Source: Gemmatimonadota bacterium (GTDB lineage: Bacteria > Gemmatimonadota > Gemmatimonadetes > Gemmatimonadales > Gemmatimonadaceae). Taken from it: DNA of 64,000 nt. The position numbers and the translations under genes were made by a program. Below are positions 53,270 through 60,707 of this stretch, piece by piece. The stretch lies in NCBI GenBank assembly GCA_026387935.1, contig JAPLKU010000010.1, forward strand, positions 1 through 64,000, given 5' to 3'. How positions within the stretch are numbered: the stretch's first letter is position 1; every line of letters starts with the position of its first letter. Below the pieces are notes generated by a model that was not told where the DNA came from, did no database searches, and was given only the letters and a program-made list of their open reading frames with translations.

Positions 53270-54430
53270 TCAGACCAACTGTTTGAGCTTGGCCAGTTTT
53301 TCCACTGCCTTTTCGAGCGTGGCTTTCTGCTTACAAAACGCAAAGCGCGTGTATTTCTTTCCCGCCGGCGCACCCGGGCGGTAGAAGCTAGAGCCCGGAA
53401 CGGTGGCGACACCGATCTCTCGCGTCATCCACTTCGCAAAGGTGACATCGTCGTCTTTGCTGATCGCGGAAAAGTCGGCGAAGAAGTAGTACGCCCCTGC
53501 AGGCGTTGCGAACGTGAAACCCGCATCACGAAGCGGTCCGGCGAGATAGTCGCGTCGATCGCGGTAATCCTTCGCGAGCTGCTTGTAGTACGAATCAGGA
53601 TAGGCGTACCCAATGGCCGCCGCTTCCATGAGCGGTGCCGGTGCGCCCACAGTGAGGAAATCGTGAACCTTTCGAATCGCGACCGACATCTCTGGCGGCG
53701 CGATGGCATAGCCCAGTCGCCAGCCGGTGATGCTGAAGGTCTTCGAGAGGCTCGAGATCGTGACCGTCCGCTCCGCCATTCCGGGCAATGTGGCCATCGG
53801 AATGTGCTCGCCCTCGAACAGGATGTACTCGTAGGGATCGTCGGTGATCACGAGCAGGTCGTGCTCGATGGCAATCGCCGCGATAGCCTCCAATTCCGAA
53901 CGCGAGAACACGTGGCCACTTGGATTGTGGGGCGAATTCACGACGATGGCGCGTGTCTTCGGCGTCACCGCCTTCTTCAGCAGGTCTGCATCAAAGTGCC
54001 AGTCCGGCTCGACGAGCGGAACGAACACGGGCTTCGCCTCGCAGAGGATCGCGTCGGGTCCGTAGTTCTCATAGAACGGCTCGAAGATGATGACTTCGTC
54101 GCCGGGGTTGAACAGTGCGAGGAAGACCGATGCCGTCGCTTCCGTGGCGCCGCAGGCAACGGTGATCTGCGTCTCCGGATCAACGGTCATCCCATACCCA
54201 CGCTGGTACTTGTCGGCAATGGCGTTGCGGAGCTTTTTTGAGCCCCACGTGATCGCGTATTGATTGAGGTCATCGCGGATGGCGGCGATCGCCGCCTCCT
54301 TCATCGACTCCGGCATCGGGAAGTCCGGAAATCCCTGGGAGAGATTCACGGCGCCGTACTGGTTGGCGACGCGCGTCATCTCACGGATGACCGACTCAGA
54401 AAAGCTCTGGGTCCGGCGGGCGTTTGTCAT
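53270..54430 (-). CDS. Class I aminotransferase (kynurenine/methionine aminotransferase-like)
   Basis: A 386-residue PLP enzyme. FSESVIREMTRVANQYGAVN followed by LSQGFPDFPMP is the start typical of KAT/YbdL-type enzymes. NSPHNPSGHVFSR holds the phosphate-side Asn and the Schiff-base Lys is at about 230 in SSLSKTFSITGWRLG. The family N-terminus supports ATG 54430. That ATG is only 3 nt beyond the 3' end of tRNA-Leu on the same strand, so its mRNA must arise from the tRNA precursor or from inside the tRNA gene. Confidence 0.92.
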   Translation of the reverse strand: MTNARRTQSFSESVIREMTRVANQYGAVNLSQGFPDFPMPESMKEAAIAAIRDDLNQYAITWGSKKLRNAIADKYQRGYGMTVDPETQITVACGATEATASVFLALFNPGDEVIIFEPFYENYGPDAILCEAKPVFVPLVEPDWHFDADLLKKAVTPKTRAIVVNSPHNPSGHVFSRSELEAIAAIAIEHDLLVITDDPYEYILFEGEHIPMATLPGMAERTVTISSLSKTFSITGWRLGYAIAPPEMSVAIRKVHDFLTVGAPAPLMEAAAIGYAYPDSYYKQLAKDYRDRRDYLAGPLRDAGFTFATPAGAYYFFADFSAISKDDDVTFAKWMTREIGVATVPGSSFYRPGAPAGKKYTRFAFCKQKATLEKAVEKLAKLKQLV

Positions 54431-54433
54431 AAG

Positions 54434-54519
54434 TACCTAGGGCGGGAATCGAACCCGCAAGGCCCGTAAGGACCGGGGGATTTTGAGTCCCCTGCGTCTG
54501 CCAGTTCCGCCACCCAGGT
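54434..54519 (-). tRNA. tRNA-Leu (anticodon CAA)
   Basis: Read on the minus strand, the 7-bp acceptor ACCTGGG/CCTAGGT has one G-T pair and discriminator A. The D-arm begins TGGCGGAACTGGCAGACGC. The anticodon loop CTCAAAA gives CAA. A long variable arm (CGGTCCTTACGGGCC) and the T-arm GCGGGTTCGATTCCCGC follow. It is class II, as expected for Leu. CCA is not encoded; CTT follows the discriminator, then the ATG of the aminotransferase. Confidence 0.95.
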
Positions 54520-54563
54520 GAGCAATTCATGCGCGGGTGCCACCGGCCAGAAAAACAACCAGA

Positions 54564-54596
54564 GCGCCGCCGCCAGCAAGAAACTAGCGGCGGCGC
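54564..54596 (-). terminator. Probable terminator of the sigma/anti-sigma/Spy cassette
   Basis: A perfect 10-bp GC stem (54564-54573 with 54587-54596) with a 13-nt loop. On the minus strand it is followed by TCTGGTTGTTTTT. It lies 33 nt after the Spy-like stop and upstream of tRNA-Leu. Confidence 0.75.
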
Positions 54597-54629
54597 ACCT
54601 ACTGAGCCAGCTACTGACCTAGCGCGGAG

Positions 54630-55322
54630 CTACCGGACTTCCGGTGGGACTTTTCTGGGCAACGGACGCCGATTCGGATCGTCGGCTCCGCTGACCGGCG
54701 GCCGGCCACCCATCACGTCGCCATCCGGCGGCGGGCCATTGGGCCGCATCCGTCCCCGCCCGCCTGGACCGCCGCCTGGACCGCCGCCTGGACCCATCCG
54801 GCCGCCTTCACCACCTTGGGCGCGCATCTGCTCAACTCGGCGACGGAGCTGCTCTTCGAGGCCGAAGTAGCGGGCGCGCTGCATGGGTGTCAGGAACGTT
54901 GCCAGTTCCTTTTGCTCTGACTCCATCAGTTCGATACGCTGGCGCTGCGACTTGACCATCCGGTCCATGAGGTCACCCACCTGCTTCTGGCGGGTGGAGT
55001 CGCCGGAAATCATTTCATCGCGGAGCGACATCCGGATATCGCGCTCCTGTTCCATGAGCATGCGACGTCGGTCAGCAAACTTCTCGTTGGTCTGCCGCAA
55101 CTTGTCGGCCTGCGCATCGTTGAGACCCAACTGGCGGCGCGCCATCTGGCCGATGCGGTCACGAACCTGGCCTTCGAGCGCGGCACGGTTCTGCATCGCG
55201 GAGTCGGGGCGCGGCTGGCCGGCCGCACTGCCCCTCCGGCCTGGACGATTCGGGTTGCCCTGTGCACCCGCGACACTCGTCGAAGCGACCAACAGCGCGG
55301 TGAGCACGATTCGGTTTGTCAT
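54630..55322 (-). CDS. Periplasmic Spy/CpxP-like protein with Gly/Pro-rich tail
   Basis: A 230-residue exported protein. It has a signal peptide (MTNRIVLTALLVASTSVAGAQ), an Arg/Gln-rich helical core (about 45-165) with two LxxxQ-like segments (GLNDAQADKLRQTNEKF, LTPMQRARYFGLEEQ) as in Spy/CpxP, and a disordered C-terminus rich in Gly, Pro and Arg. A 12-bp repeat CGCCTGGACCGC (three units, 54761-54796) encodes GGGPGGGPGG. The ATG overlaps the anti-sigma stop by 4 nt. A stress chaperone or sensor role is inferred from the operon; similarity to Spy is weak. Confidence 0.75.
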   Translation of the reverse strand: MTNRIVLTALLVASTSVAGAQGNPNRPGRRGSAAGQPRPDSAMQNRAALEGQVRDRIGQMARRQLGLNDAQADKLRQTNEKFADRRRMLMEQERDIRMSLRDEMISGDSTRQKQVGDLMDRMVKSQRQRIELMESEQKELATFLTPMQRARYFGLEEQLRRRVEQMRAQGGEGGRMGPGGGPGGGPGGRGRMRPNGPPPDGDVMGGRPPVSGADDPNRRPLPRKVPPEVR

Positions 55323-55945
55323 TGATTGCTCCTACCCGGTGCTTGGGTTCGTTCCTGCATGATCGGTGTGGCAATGGTCGTGGGATCAGCCTGCGGCCGC
55401 GAGTCGAGACCCTCGAGCGACCCGAGCAGCGTTTGTAGTTGTGCGTCCGTCAGATCCGACAGCTCCGCTCCGAGCGATAGCAGTCCGTTTGAAGTCCTAC
55501 GAACGACCGTGCCCGGAGTGTTCGACGCAACGGTCGTCTCAGCCGGCGTCTGCGATGCGCCGTCGACCGCGGCCGGTTGCGCCACCGCCGTCGCCGAGTC
55601 CGCCGGCGCACGATTGTTTACGACGAGTACCGTCGCGGTGCCAACGATGAACAGCGTGACGCTTGCAGCGGCGCGCCAGAGGGGCTGGCGATGGAACGGC
55701 AAGCGTGTCGTGCGAACAGGGCCGCGGCGTGGGGCCGCAATCTTCGCAGTGATGTTCGCGACATTGATCGCCTGGGCCGGATACACCAGGTTGACCGCGC
55801 GAAGTAGCTCGACTTCAGCCACACAGTCGGCGCACCCAGTGAGATGTGCTTCGACCCGGGTGTGATCCGGGGTGCCCAGAGCGCCGCTGACGTAGAGCGG
55901 CAGCAGGTCACGCATCGCACCATCGGGACAATCATGCATCGTCAT
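55319..55945 (-). CDS. Zinc-finger anti-sigma factor with one membrane segment
   Basis: A 208-residue protein. The N-terminal anti-sigma zinc domain has Cys6 and the HxxxCxxC element in EAHLTGCADCVAEVE. A single membrane helix is near 88-110 (WRAAASVTLFIVGTATVLVV). The periplasmic part has a segment AELSDLTDAQLQTLLGSLE. It should hold the ECF sigma at the membrane. ATG 55945 overlaps the sigma stop by 14 nt; ATG 55939 is an alternative. Confidence 0.88.
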   Translation of the reverse strand: MTMHDCPDGAMRDLLPLYVSGALGTPDHTRVEAHLTGCADCVAEVELLRAVNLVYPAQAINVANITAKIAAPRRGPVRTTRLPFHRQPLWRAAASVTLFIVGTATVLVVNNRAPADSATAVAQPAAVDGASQTPAETTVASNTPGTVVRRTSNGLLSLGAELSDLTDAQLQTLLGSLEGLDSRPQADPTTIATPIMQERTQAPGRSNQ

Positions 55946-56489
55946 TGAGCAACTCCTTGATGGCGCGCATCGCGTTGTGATAGTGCACCCGGCACGATCC
56001 CTCGGTACTGCCCACTACCGCCGCGATATCGCTGTAGGCCATGCCGTCCGTCACCCGCAACAGGAACACTTCTCGCTGCAGCGGCGACAATGTCTCCACT
56101 GCCTTTCGCACCCGCCGCGCCGTTTCATCGGCCACCAGCGCATCGAGCGCGTCGTACGCCTGCACCGCATGCGTCTCTTCCAGCTCCACCACGTTTCCCT
56201 GCCTTCGTTCTGCCCGGCGCCGATCCAGGATCAGGCGCTTGAGGATCGTGAACAGCCAGGTCCGAAATGCCGAATCGGCGCGAAAGGTGTCGATCGAATT
56301 GAACGCACGAACAAATGTGTCCTGCACCAGCTCATCCACCTGCTCCCGCTCACCTGAACTGGCGGCAAAACGCGCCAGCGCGCTCACGTGCCGTTCGACG
56401 ATGGCCGTAGCCGCCGACTGGTCACCTGCTTTCCATCGCGCGATCAGGGCGGAGTCCACCGCCCGTTCATCGTTGCCAGCTAGCGCCAC
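55932..56489 (-). CDS. ECF-family RNA polymerase sigma factor
   Basis: A 185-residue sigma-70 family protein with only regions 2 and 4. Region 2 is VDELVQDTFVRAFNSIDTFR with FRTWLFTILKRLILD; region 4 is LSPLQREVFLLRVTDG with SDIAAVVGSTEGSCRVHYH. The start is GTG 56489 (MALAGNDERAV). It is the first gene of a three-gene cassette with the anti-sigma and Spy-like genes. Autoregulation is likely, but I could not identify a convincing ECF promoter upstream. Confidence 0.93.
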   Translation of the reverse strand: MALAGNDERAVDSALIARWKAGDQSAATAIVERHVSALARFAASSGEREQVDELVQDTFVRAFNSIDTFRADSAFRTWLFTILKRLILDRRRAERRQGNVVELEETHAVQAYDALDALVADETARRVRKAVETLSPLQREVFLLRVTDGMAYSDIAAVVGSTEGSCRVHYHNAMRAIKELLNDDA

Positions 56490-56581
56490 GTTCCAGCGTT
56501 CACCCCATTAGACGACAGCTATTGGCCGCCGTTAGTGTTAGCAAAGGACCTGCTCCAGCCTTCTACCCGCCCAGGTATTCC

Positions 56582-57262
56582 GTGTCCCCTGAGATCATTG
56601 CCCACCGCGGTGCCTCCCACGAACGTCCGGAGAATACACTGGCGGCCTTTACCCGTGCGGCCGAACTGGGGGCCGATGCGGTCGAATTGGACGTCCATCT
56701 GAGTAGCGACGGCAGACTGGTCGTGCACCACGATCCGACTGTACAGGGTTCCTTCCTCCCCAAGGCTATCCGGTCATTGACGCTCGCCGATCTCCGGGAG
56801 TTTGGGGTTCGGGGAGAACCGATTCCCACGCTCGACGAGGTGATCACCGCAATTGGTGGCCGGCTGAGGATCTACTGCGAGCTGAAAGGGGCCGGCACCG
56901 CCGATGCCGCAGCCGCCCTGCTTGCCCCATTGGGCGACGGCGCGGCCGTGCACTCCTTTGACCACCGGATGATCGCCGAGGCGGCACGAGTCGCGCCAGA
57001 GTTGCCGCGAGGGGTGCTGGAAACGAGCTACCATCGCGACACGGGGTTTCCCATGCGCGACGTCGGCGCGCGCGACCTCTGGCAACACGAAGCGCTGATT
57101 GACGCCGGAATGATCACCCTCGTGCACGCGGCTGGCGGCCGCGTGCTCGCATGGACGGTCAACGATCCTGATCGAGCGCGTGAACTGACGCGCATAGGCA
57201 TCGATGGGCTCTGTACCGATGACGTCGCCGCTACCCGCGCGGCACTCACCGCTCCGGGTTAG
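56582..57262 (+). CDS. Glycerophosphodiester phosphodiesterase
   Basis: A 226-residue GDPD-fold enzyme that hydrolyses deacylated phospholipids to glycerol 3-phosphate and alcohols. IIAHRGASHERPENTLAAF (catalytic His and Glu-Asn), ELDVHLSSDGRLVVHHD (metal Glu, Asp and second His) and the late AWTVNDPDRARELTRIGIDG are diagnostic. GTG 56582 gives a compact cytosolic form; a TTG at 56522 would add 20 residues without similarity. It diverges from the ECF sigma gene. Confidence 0.92.
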   Translation: MSPEIIAHRGASHERPENTLAAFTRAAELGADAVELDVHLSSDGRLVVHHDPTVQGSFLPKAIRSLTLADLREFGVRGEPIPTLDEVITAIGGRLRIYCELKGAGTADAAAALLAPLGDGAAVHSFDHRMIAEAARVAPELPRGVLETSYHRDTGFPMRDVGARDLWQHEALIDAGMITLVHAAGGRVLAWTVNDPDRARELTRIGIDGLCTDDVAATRAALTAPG

Positions 57263-57288
57263 GATCGCCCCGGAGTAGCGCGCCCGTT

Positions 57289-57624
57289 CTACTTGGTCGG
57301 TTCGGCGACGACAGCGGCTGTTTCTGATGGTGCGGCTGGCGCTGCGCCAACATCGCCGCGGTTGCGAGTCAGTTCGGCTTCAAGGCGCGTGGCCTCGGCC
57401 TCATGTTTGGCAAGCGTGCCATCCAGTCGCTCGACGGTCGCCCCGTCGAGATCCTTGCCGTCGCGCCGCGCGCGATGAAGCGCGTACCCAAGCGCCTGCG
57501 CGGCAGCGTCCGCGGACTGGCGCACGCGAAAGATTTCGATCCGGGTTTTGCCTTCGTCGAGCGTATCGCGGACCGCATCGCCCGCGTTCTTCATCTCGCC
57601 CTTCAGTCTGTCGAGTAACCCCAT
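57289..57624 (-). CDS. Small helical protein of unknown function
   Basis: A 111-residue protein not recognised as a known family. ATG 57624 (MGLLDRLKGEMKNAGDAVRD) has GGAGG 5 nt upstream, a good sign that it is translated. The sequence is charged and predicted helical throughout: an amphipathic N-terminus, a segment IFRVRQSADAAAQALGYAL, then a coiled-coil-like KHEAEATRLEAELTRN, and an Ala-rich tail. No signal or membrane segment. It lies downstream of the L21-L27 terminator and faces the phosphodiesterase gene tail to tail. Confidence 0.7.
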   Translation of the reverse strand: MGLLDRLKGEMKNAGDAVRDTLDEGKTRIEIFRVRQSADAAAQALGYALHRARRDGKDLDGATVERLDGTLAKHEAEATRLEAELTRNRGDVGAAPAAPSETAAVVAEPTK

Positions 57625-57685
57625 CTGTCCCTCCTGGTGCATTCACTACGCGCGACGAGTGCAGGGAGTTTCCTTGGCGGCACTC

Positions 57686-57720
57686 TTAAAAACGAAGCCC
57701 CCGCCAGCGGCGAGGGCTTC
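57686..57720 (-). terminator. Intrinsic terminator after rpmA
   Basis: A 12-bp stem (57694-57705 with 57709-57720, one mismatch) followed on the minus strand by GTTTTTA. It is 22 nt after the L27 stop and closes the rplU-rpmA operon. Confidence 0.88.
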
Positions 57721-57741
57721 TGTATTACACCGAAAGAGCGG

Positions 57742-58008
57742 TTACGCGACCGCCGCTTCGGGATAGACGCTGACCTTGAAGCGGGTCTTGCTCTTGTGCT
57801 CGAACTTCACGATGCCGTCCACGAGGGCCCAGATCGTATAGTCCGTGCCAAGCCCGACGTTGTTGCCGGGATGCCACTTCGTGCCGCACTGGCGCAGGAT
57901 GATGTTTCCGGCGCGAACGCGCTCGCCGCCGAACTTCTTGATCCCGCGGTATTTAGGGTTCGAATCGCGGCCGTTACGCGACGAACCTACGCCTTTCTTA
58001 TGAGCCAT
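57742..58008 (-). CDS. rpmA: 50S ribosomal protein L27
   Basis: An 88-residue large-subunit protein near the peptidyl-transferase centre. [19 protein letters not shown], the [20 protein letters not shown] core and [16 protein letters not shown] are diagnostic. The N-terminus begins directly with AHKKG, with no cleaved Firmicutes-type extension. It is 30 nt after rplU. Confidence 0.97.
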   Translation of the reverse strand: MAHKKGVGSSRNGRDSNPKYRGIKKFGGERVRAGNIILRQCGTKWHPGNNVGLGTDYTIWALVDGIVKFEHKSKTRFKVSVYPEAAVA

Positions 58009-58038
58009 TGCAGTTGCCTGAGTTCGTAGGCGGCTGAA

Positions 58039-58356
58039 CTAGCCGAGTGTGACTTCGTTGATACGGATTTCCGTGAACTTCTGACGGTGCCCCTGCTTAC
58101 GCGCGTAGTTCTTGCGACGACGGAACTTGAACACGACGATCTTGTCGCCAAGACCGTGCTTCACGATTTCCGCTGTCACCTTCGCGCCCTTGAGCAGCGG
58201 CGTTCCGGTCCTGACGTTCGTGCCGTCCGAGCCGAAGAGCACCTCGTTGAACTCAATCTTGCTGCCGGCATCGCCGACTATCGTCGGCACGCGGAGCGTG
58301 ACGCCCTTTTCGGCGCGGAACTGCTTGCCACCCGTCTTGATGATTGCGTATGACAT
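58039..58356 (-). CDS. rplU: 50S ribosomal protein L21
   Basis: A 105-residue ribosomal protein. MSYAIIKTGGKQFRAEKG and VVFKFRRRKNYARKQGHRQ are the L21 signatures. It is the first gene of the rplU-rpmA operon, and has the best promoter in the window 40-70 nt upstream. Confidence 0.97.
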   Translation of the reverse strand: MSYAIIKTGGKQFRAEKGVTLRVPTIVGDAGSKIEFNEVLFGSDGTNVRTGTPLLKGAKVTAEIVKHGLGDKIVVFKFRRRKNYARKQGHRQKFTEIRINEVTLG

Positions 58357-58397
58357 CGATCGGAACTGAAAGAGGCGGTGTAATTCGGTAGCCTAAC

Positions 58398-58426
58398 AGT
58401 ATATCACCGCTAGGGTTGGGGGTCAA
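58398..58426 (-). promoter_or_regulatory. Promoter of rplU-rpmA
   Basis: TTGACC (complement of 58421-58426, 5/6), a 17-nt spacer, then TATACT (complement of 58398-58403, 5/6). The start of transcription would be near 58391, giving a leader of about 35 nt before the rplU ATG. Confidence 0.8.
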
Positions 58427-58601
58427 GACATCCAGGGTAGCAAAGTTGCGGGCCCAAGCCCGGGCTTCGAACGCCATTACAGAGACCCGACCACCCCCAA
58501 GGGCCCTGCCATGACGATTCGGGTTCACGGTTGCTTCCGCCCTGATTCCCGGCATTGCCGGGGCATAATCCTCGACCTGAAAAGACATAGCTACTGTCGA
58601 G
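58427..58601. other. Non-coding part of the rplU-rne gap
   Basis: The 306-nt gap between rplU and the RNase gene holds the rplU promoter at one end and a large hairpin at the other. In between I see only a palindrome AAGCCCGGGCTT (about 58456-58467) and a hairpin CCCGGC-ATT-GCCGGG (58548-58562). No supported gene on either strand. Confidence 0.5.
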
Positions 58602-58645
58602 AAGAAGCCCCGGTGCCGAATCACGGCGCCGGGGCTTCTTATTTT
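58602..58645. terminator. Large hairpin after the RNase E/G gene
   Basis: A 12-bp perfect stem (58602-58613 with 58629-58640), extended inward by a G-T wobble and four more pairs, around the loop AATCA. It lies 22 nt after the RNase stop codon, so it probably ends that transcript. The T-run (ATTTTT, 58641-58646) is on the plus strand, whereas on the minus strand the stem is followed only by CTCGACAG. Confidence 0.7.
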
Positions 58646-58662
58646 TCGGTACAGCAGGCCGA

Positions 58663-60432
58663 CTAGGCGACCGCGTACTGCTGGGTGACGTCGCGCCCGG
58701 CGCCCTTCACCACGAGCTTGAATTCATCGGGCTCGAGCAGCGGATCGTCGCGCATTTCAAGGCGGAATCCGAGTCCCTTCTCGAGCTTCTGCATGAGGTC
58801 CTTTTCGTTTTCGAGTACGTAGAGCGCCGTCTCGGGGTGGAGCTTCACGATCATGTTGTCCTTCTTGCCGTCCACCGCCATGCGGCGAATGGAGCGTTCC
58901 ATCCGGCGGACAATTGTTTCGGGTGTGAACACGCGCCCGGTGCCATGACACGTCGGGCACGGCATCGTCATGTTCTGAAGATGGCTCTGCCGAACGCGCT
59001 GGCGGGTCAACTCGATAAGCCCGAGATCACTCACGGCGAATGCCTTCGTGCGCGCGCGGTCGCGACCCAGGTGCGTGCGGAGTTCTTGCAGCACCTTATC
59101 GCGGCTGCCCCGCGTCTCCATGTCGATGAAGTCGCAGACAATGATGCCACCGATGTCGCGGAGGCGCAGTTGCCGGGCCACTTCGCGCGCGGCTTCGACG
59201 TTCGTGCGAAGGCTTGTCTTCTCGGGGTCCTTCTTTCCGGTGTAGCGTCCTGAGTTGACGTCCACGGACACGAGCGCCTCGGTCGGCTCGATGATCAGAT
59301 AGCCTCCCGACGGCAGGTCGCAGCGACGCTTGAACAGATCGCGAATTTCGGTTTCAATCTCCGCCTTGTCGAAGAGCGGCGTCTTTTCCTCGTGCAGGAC
59401 GACGCGATCGATGAGTTCGGGGGCGATGCCCTGGAGGTACTCGACGATCTCGTTGTGGATCTGCTTGGAATCCACGGTGAGCTTGTCGACCTTGGCGCTG
59501 AACAGGTCGCGAATGATGCCCCGCGTCAGCGAGGTCTCGCGGTGCAAGAGTTTCGGAGCCGACCCAACGAACTTCTGCTTCTTGTGGATCTTGGCCCACT
59601 GGGTCATGAGCGTCGAAAGCTCGCGATTGAACGTGTCGGGGGTGACGTCTTCACCGACGGTGCGGACGATGACGCCGCCGGAATCCTTGGGCAGCATCTT
59701 CTGCACCTGCTCGCGCAGGCGCTGGCGCTCGGCGCGCTCGCCAATCTTGCGACTGACGCCAACCCGCGACGCAAAGGGCATGAACACGAGGAAGCGGCCG
59801 GCGAGCGAGACCTGCGCCGTCACGCGCGGCCCCTTGGTGGAAATCGGTTCCTTCGAGACCTGGCAGATGATCGTCTGGCCGCGCTTGAGCACATCCTGGA
59901 TTTGCGGTGGCTCTGCGCGGCGCGGGCGGCGACCACCGCCGCGGCGACCACGCCCGCCCTGCGGCTGGCGTCCGTCGCCACCTTTCTGGTCGCCCTTCTC
60001 CGACTTGAGTTCGGCCTTCTTCTCGGGCTTCAGTTCGACTTTGGCATCGGCCGCAGCGGGTGCCGGAACGTCGGCGTAGGGCGAATCACCCCCGGTGTCG
60101 GCTGCGACTTCTTCGGCGGAGTCGGCGGCAGACTGCGTGGTCTCGTCCGCAGCGCCAGTATCCTCGTCGTCGCCGTCCTCATCATCATCGTCATCGTCGC
60201 CTTCATCGAAGACAAGGTCGGACGAATGGAGGAACGCGCTCTTCTCAGTACCGATGTCGACGAATGCGGCCTGGAGACCCGGCAGCACCGCCTCGACCTT
60301 GCCCAGATAAATGTCACCGACCATGCGCCGTGCTTCGGGCCGGTCGACCTGCAGCTCAACGAGCTGGTCGTCCTCGAGAATAGCAACGCGAATCTCGCGC
60401 TGCGTTCCGCTGATCAAAATTTCTCGCTTCAT
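58663..60432 (-). CDS. rng: Ribonuclease E/G family protein
   Basis: A 589-residue endoribonuclease for rRNA and mRNA processing. It starts MKREILISGTQREIRVAIL like RNase G. The S1 domain (about 38-235) is interrupted after FLHSSDLVFDEG by an insertion of roughly 100 residues. The insertion is first acidic (Asp/Glu runs), then Lys-rich, then an RG-rich stretch (GGRGRRGGGRRPRR). Catalytic aspartates are in VSVDVNSGRYTGK and IIVCDFIDM, and the zinc-link is CPTCHGTG. The long C-terminal scaffold of E. coli RNase E is absent. Confidence 0.93.
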   Translation of the reverse strand: MKREILISGTQREIRVAILEDDQLVELQVDRPEARRMVGDIYLGKVEAVLPGLQAAFVDIGTEKSAFLHSSDLVFDEGDDDDDDEDGDDEDTGAADETTQSAADSAEEVAADTGGDSPYADVPAPAAADAKVELKPEKKAELKSEKGDQKGGDGRQPQGGRGRRGGGRRPRRAEPPQIQDVLKRGQTIICQVSKEPISTKGPRVTAQVSLAGRFLVFMPFASRVGVSRKIGERAERQRLREQVQKMLPKDSGGVIVRTVGEDVTPDTFNRELSTLMTQWAKIHKKQKFVGSAPKLLHRETSLTRGIIRDLFSAKVDKLTVDSKQIHNEIVEYLQGIAPELIDRVVLHEEKTPLFDKAEIETEIRDLFKRRCDLPSGGYLIIEPTEALVSVDVNSGRYTGKKDPEKTSLRTNVEAAREVARQLRLRDIGGIIVCDFIDMETRGSRDKVLQELRTHLGRDRARTKAFAVSDLGLIELTRQRVRQSHLQNMTMPCPTCHGTGRVFTPETIVRRMERSIRRMAVDGKKDNMIVKLHPETALYVLENEKDLMQKLEKGLGFRLEMRDDPLLEPDEFKLVVKGAGRDVTQQYAVA

Positions 60433-60498
60433 GGTGTACCACAGAGGGGTGGCTCCCGGCGTCGCGGCTGATCGGACACGGCATGGCCGGCCGGACGT

Positions 60499-60525
60499 TG
60501 CTGACTCCGTAGAGGAGTTTCAGCA
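60499..60525 (-). promoter_or_regulatory. Hairpin in the 5' leader of the RNase E/G gene
   Basis: TGCTGACTCC (60499-60508) can pair with GGAGTTTCAGCA (60514-60525, one bulge) around GTAGA, about 65 nt upstream of the RNase ATG. The remaining 275-nt gap (60433-60707) shows no supported gene. Feedback control through the leader is known for E. coli rne, but is only a suggestion here. Confidence 0.35.
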
Positions 60526-60707
60526 GTCCAGACATGGTTCGGCCTGACGTGCGATCGAATGCGGTCAGCATCCCGGATATGGGTCGCGCGACTGGAGGAA
60601 GCGGCTCCGGCGGAAGAACAGGCACGACCAACGCACCTGGTTACCAAAGCCTGCGTGTTGTGACGGCCGCCCGGAATCCCGGTAGCCGACACGCTATCCT
60701 GAGAAAC

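Noticed and set aside
58253-58624. A minus-strand open frame of 123 codons upstream of rplU
   Set aside because: It spans the rplU promoter and part of the rne terminator hairpin and overlaps rplU in a different frame.
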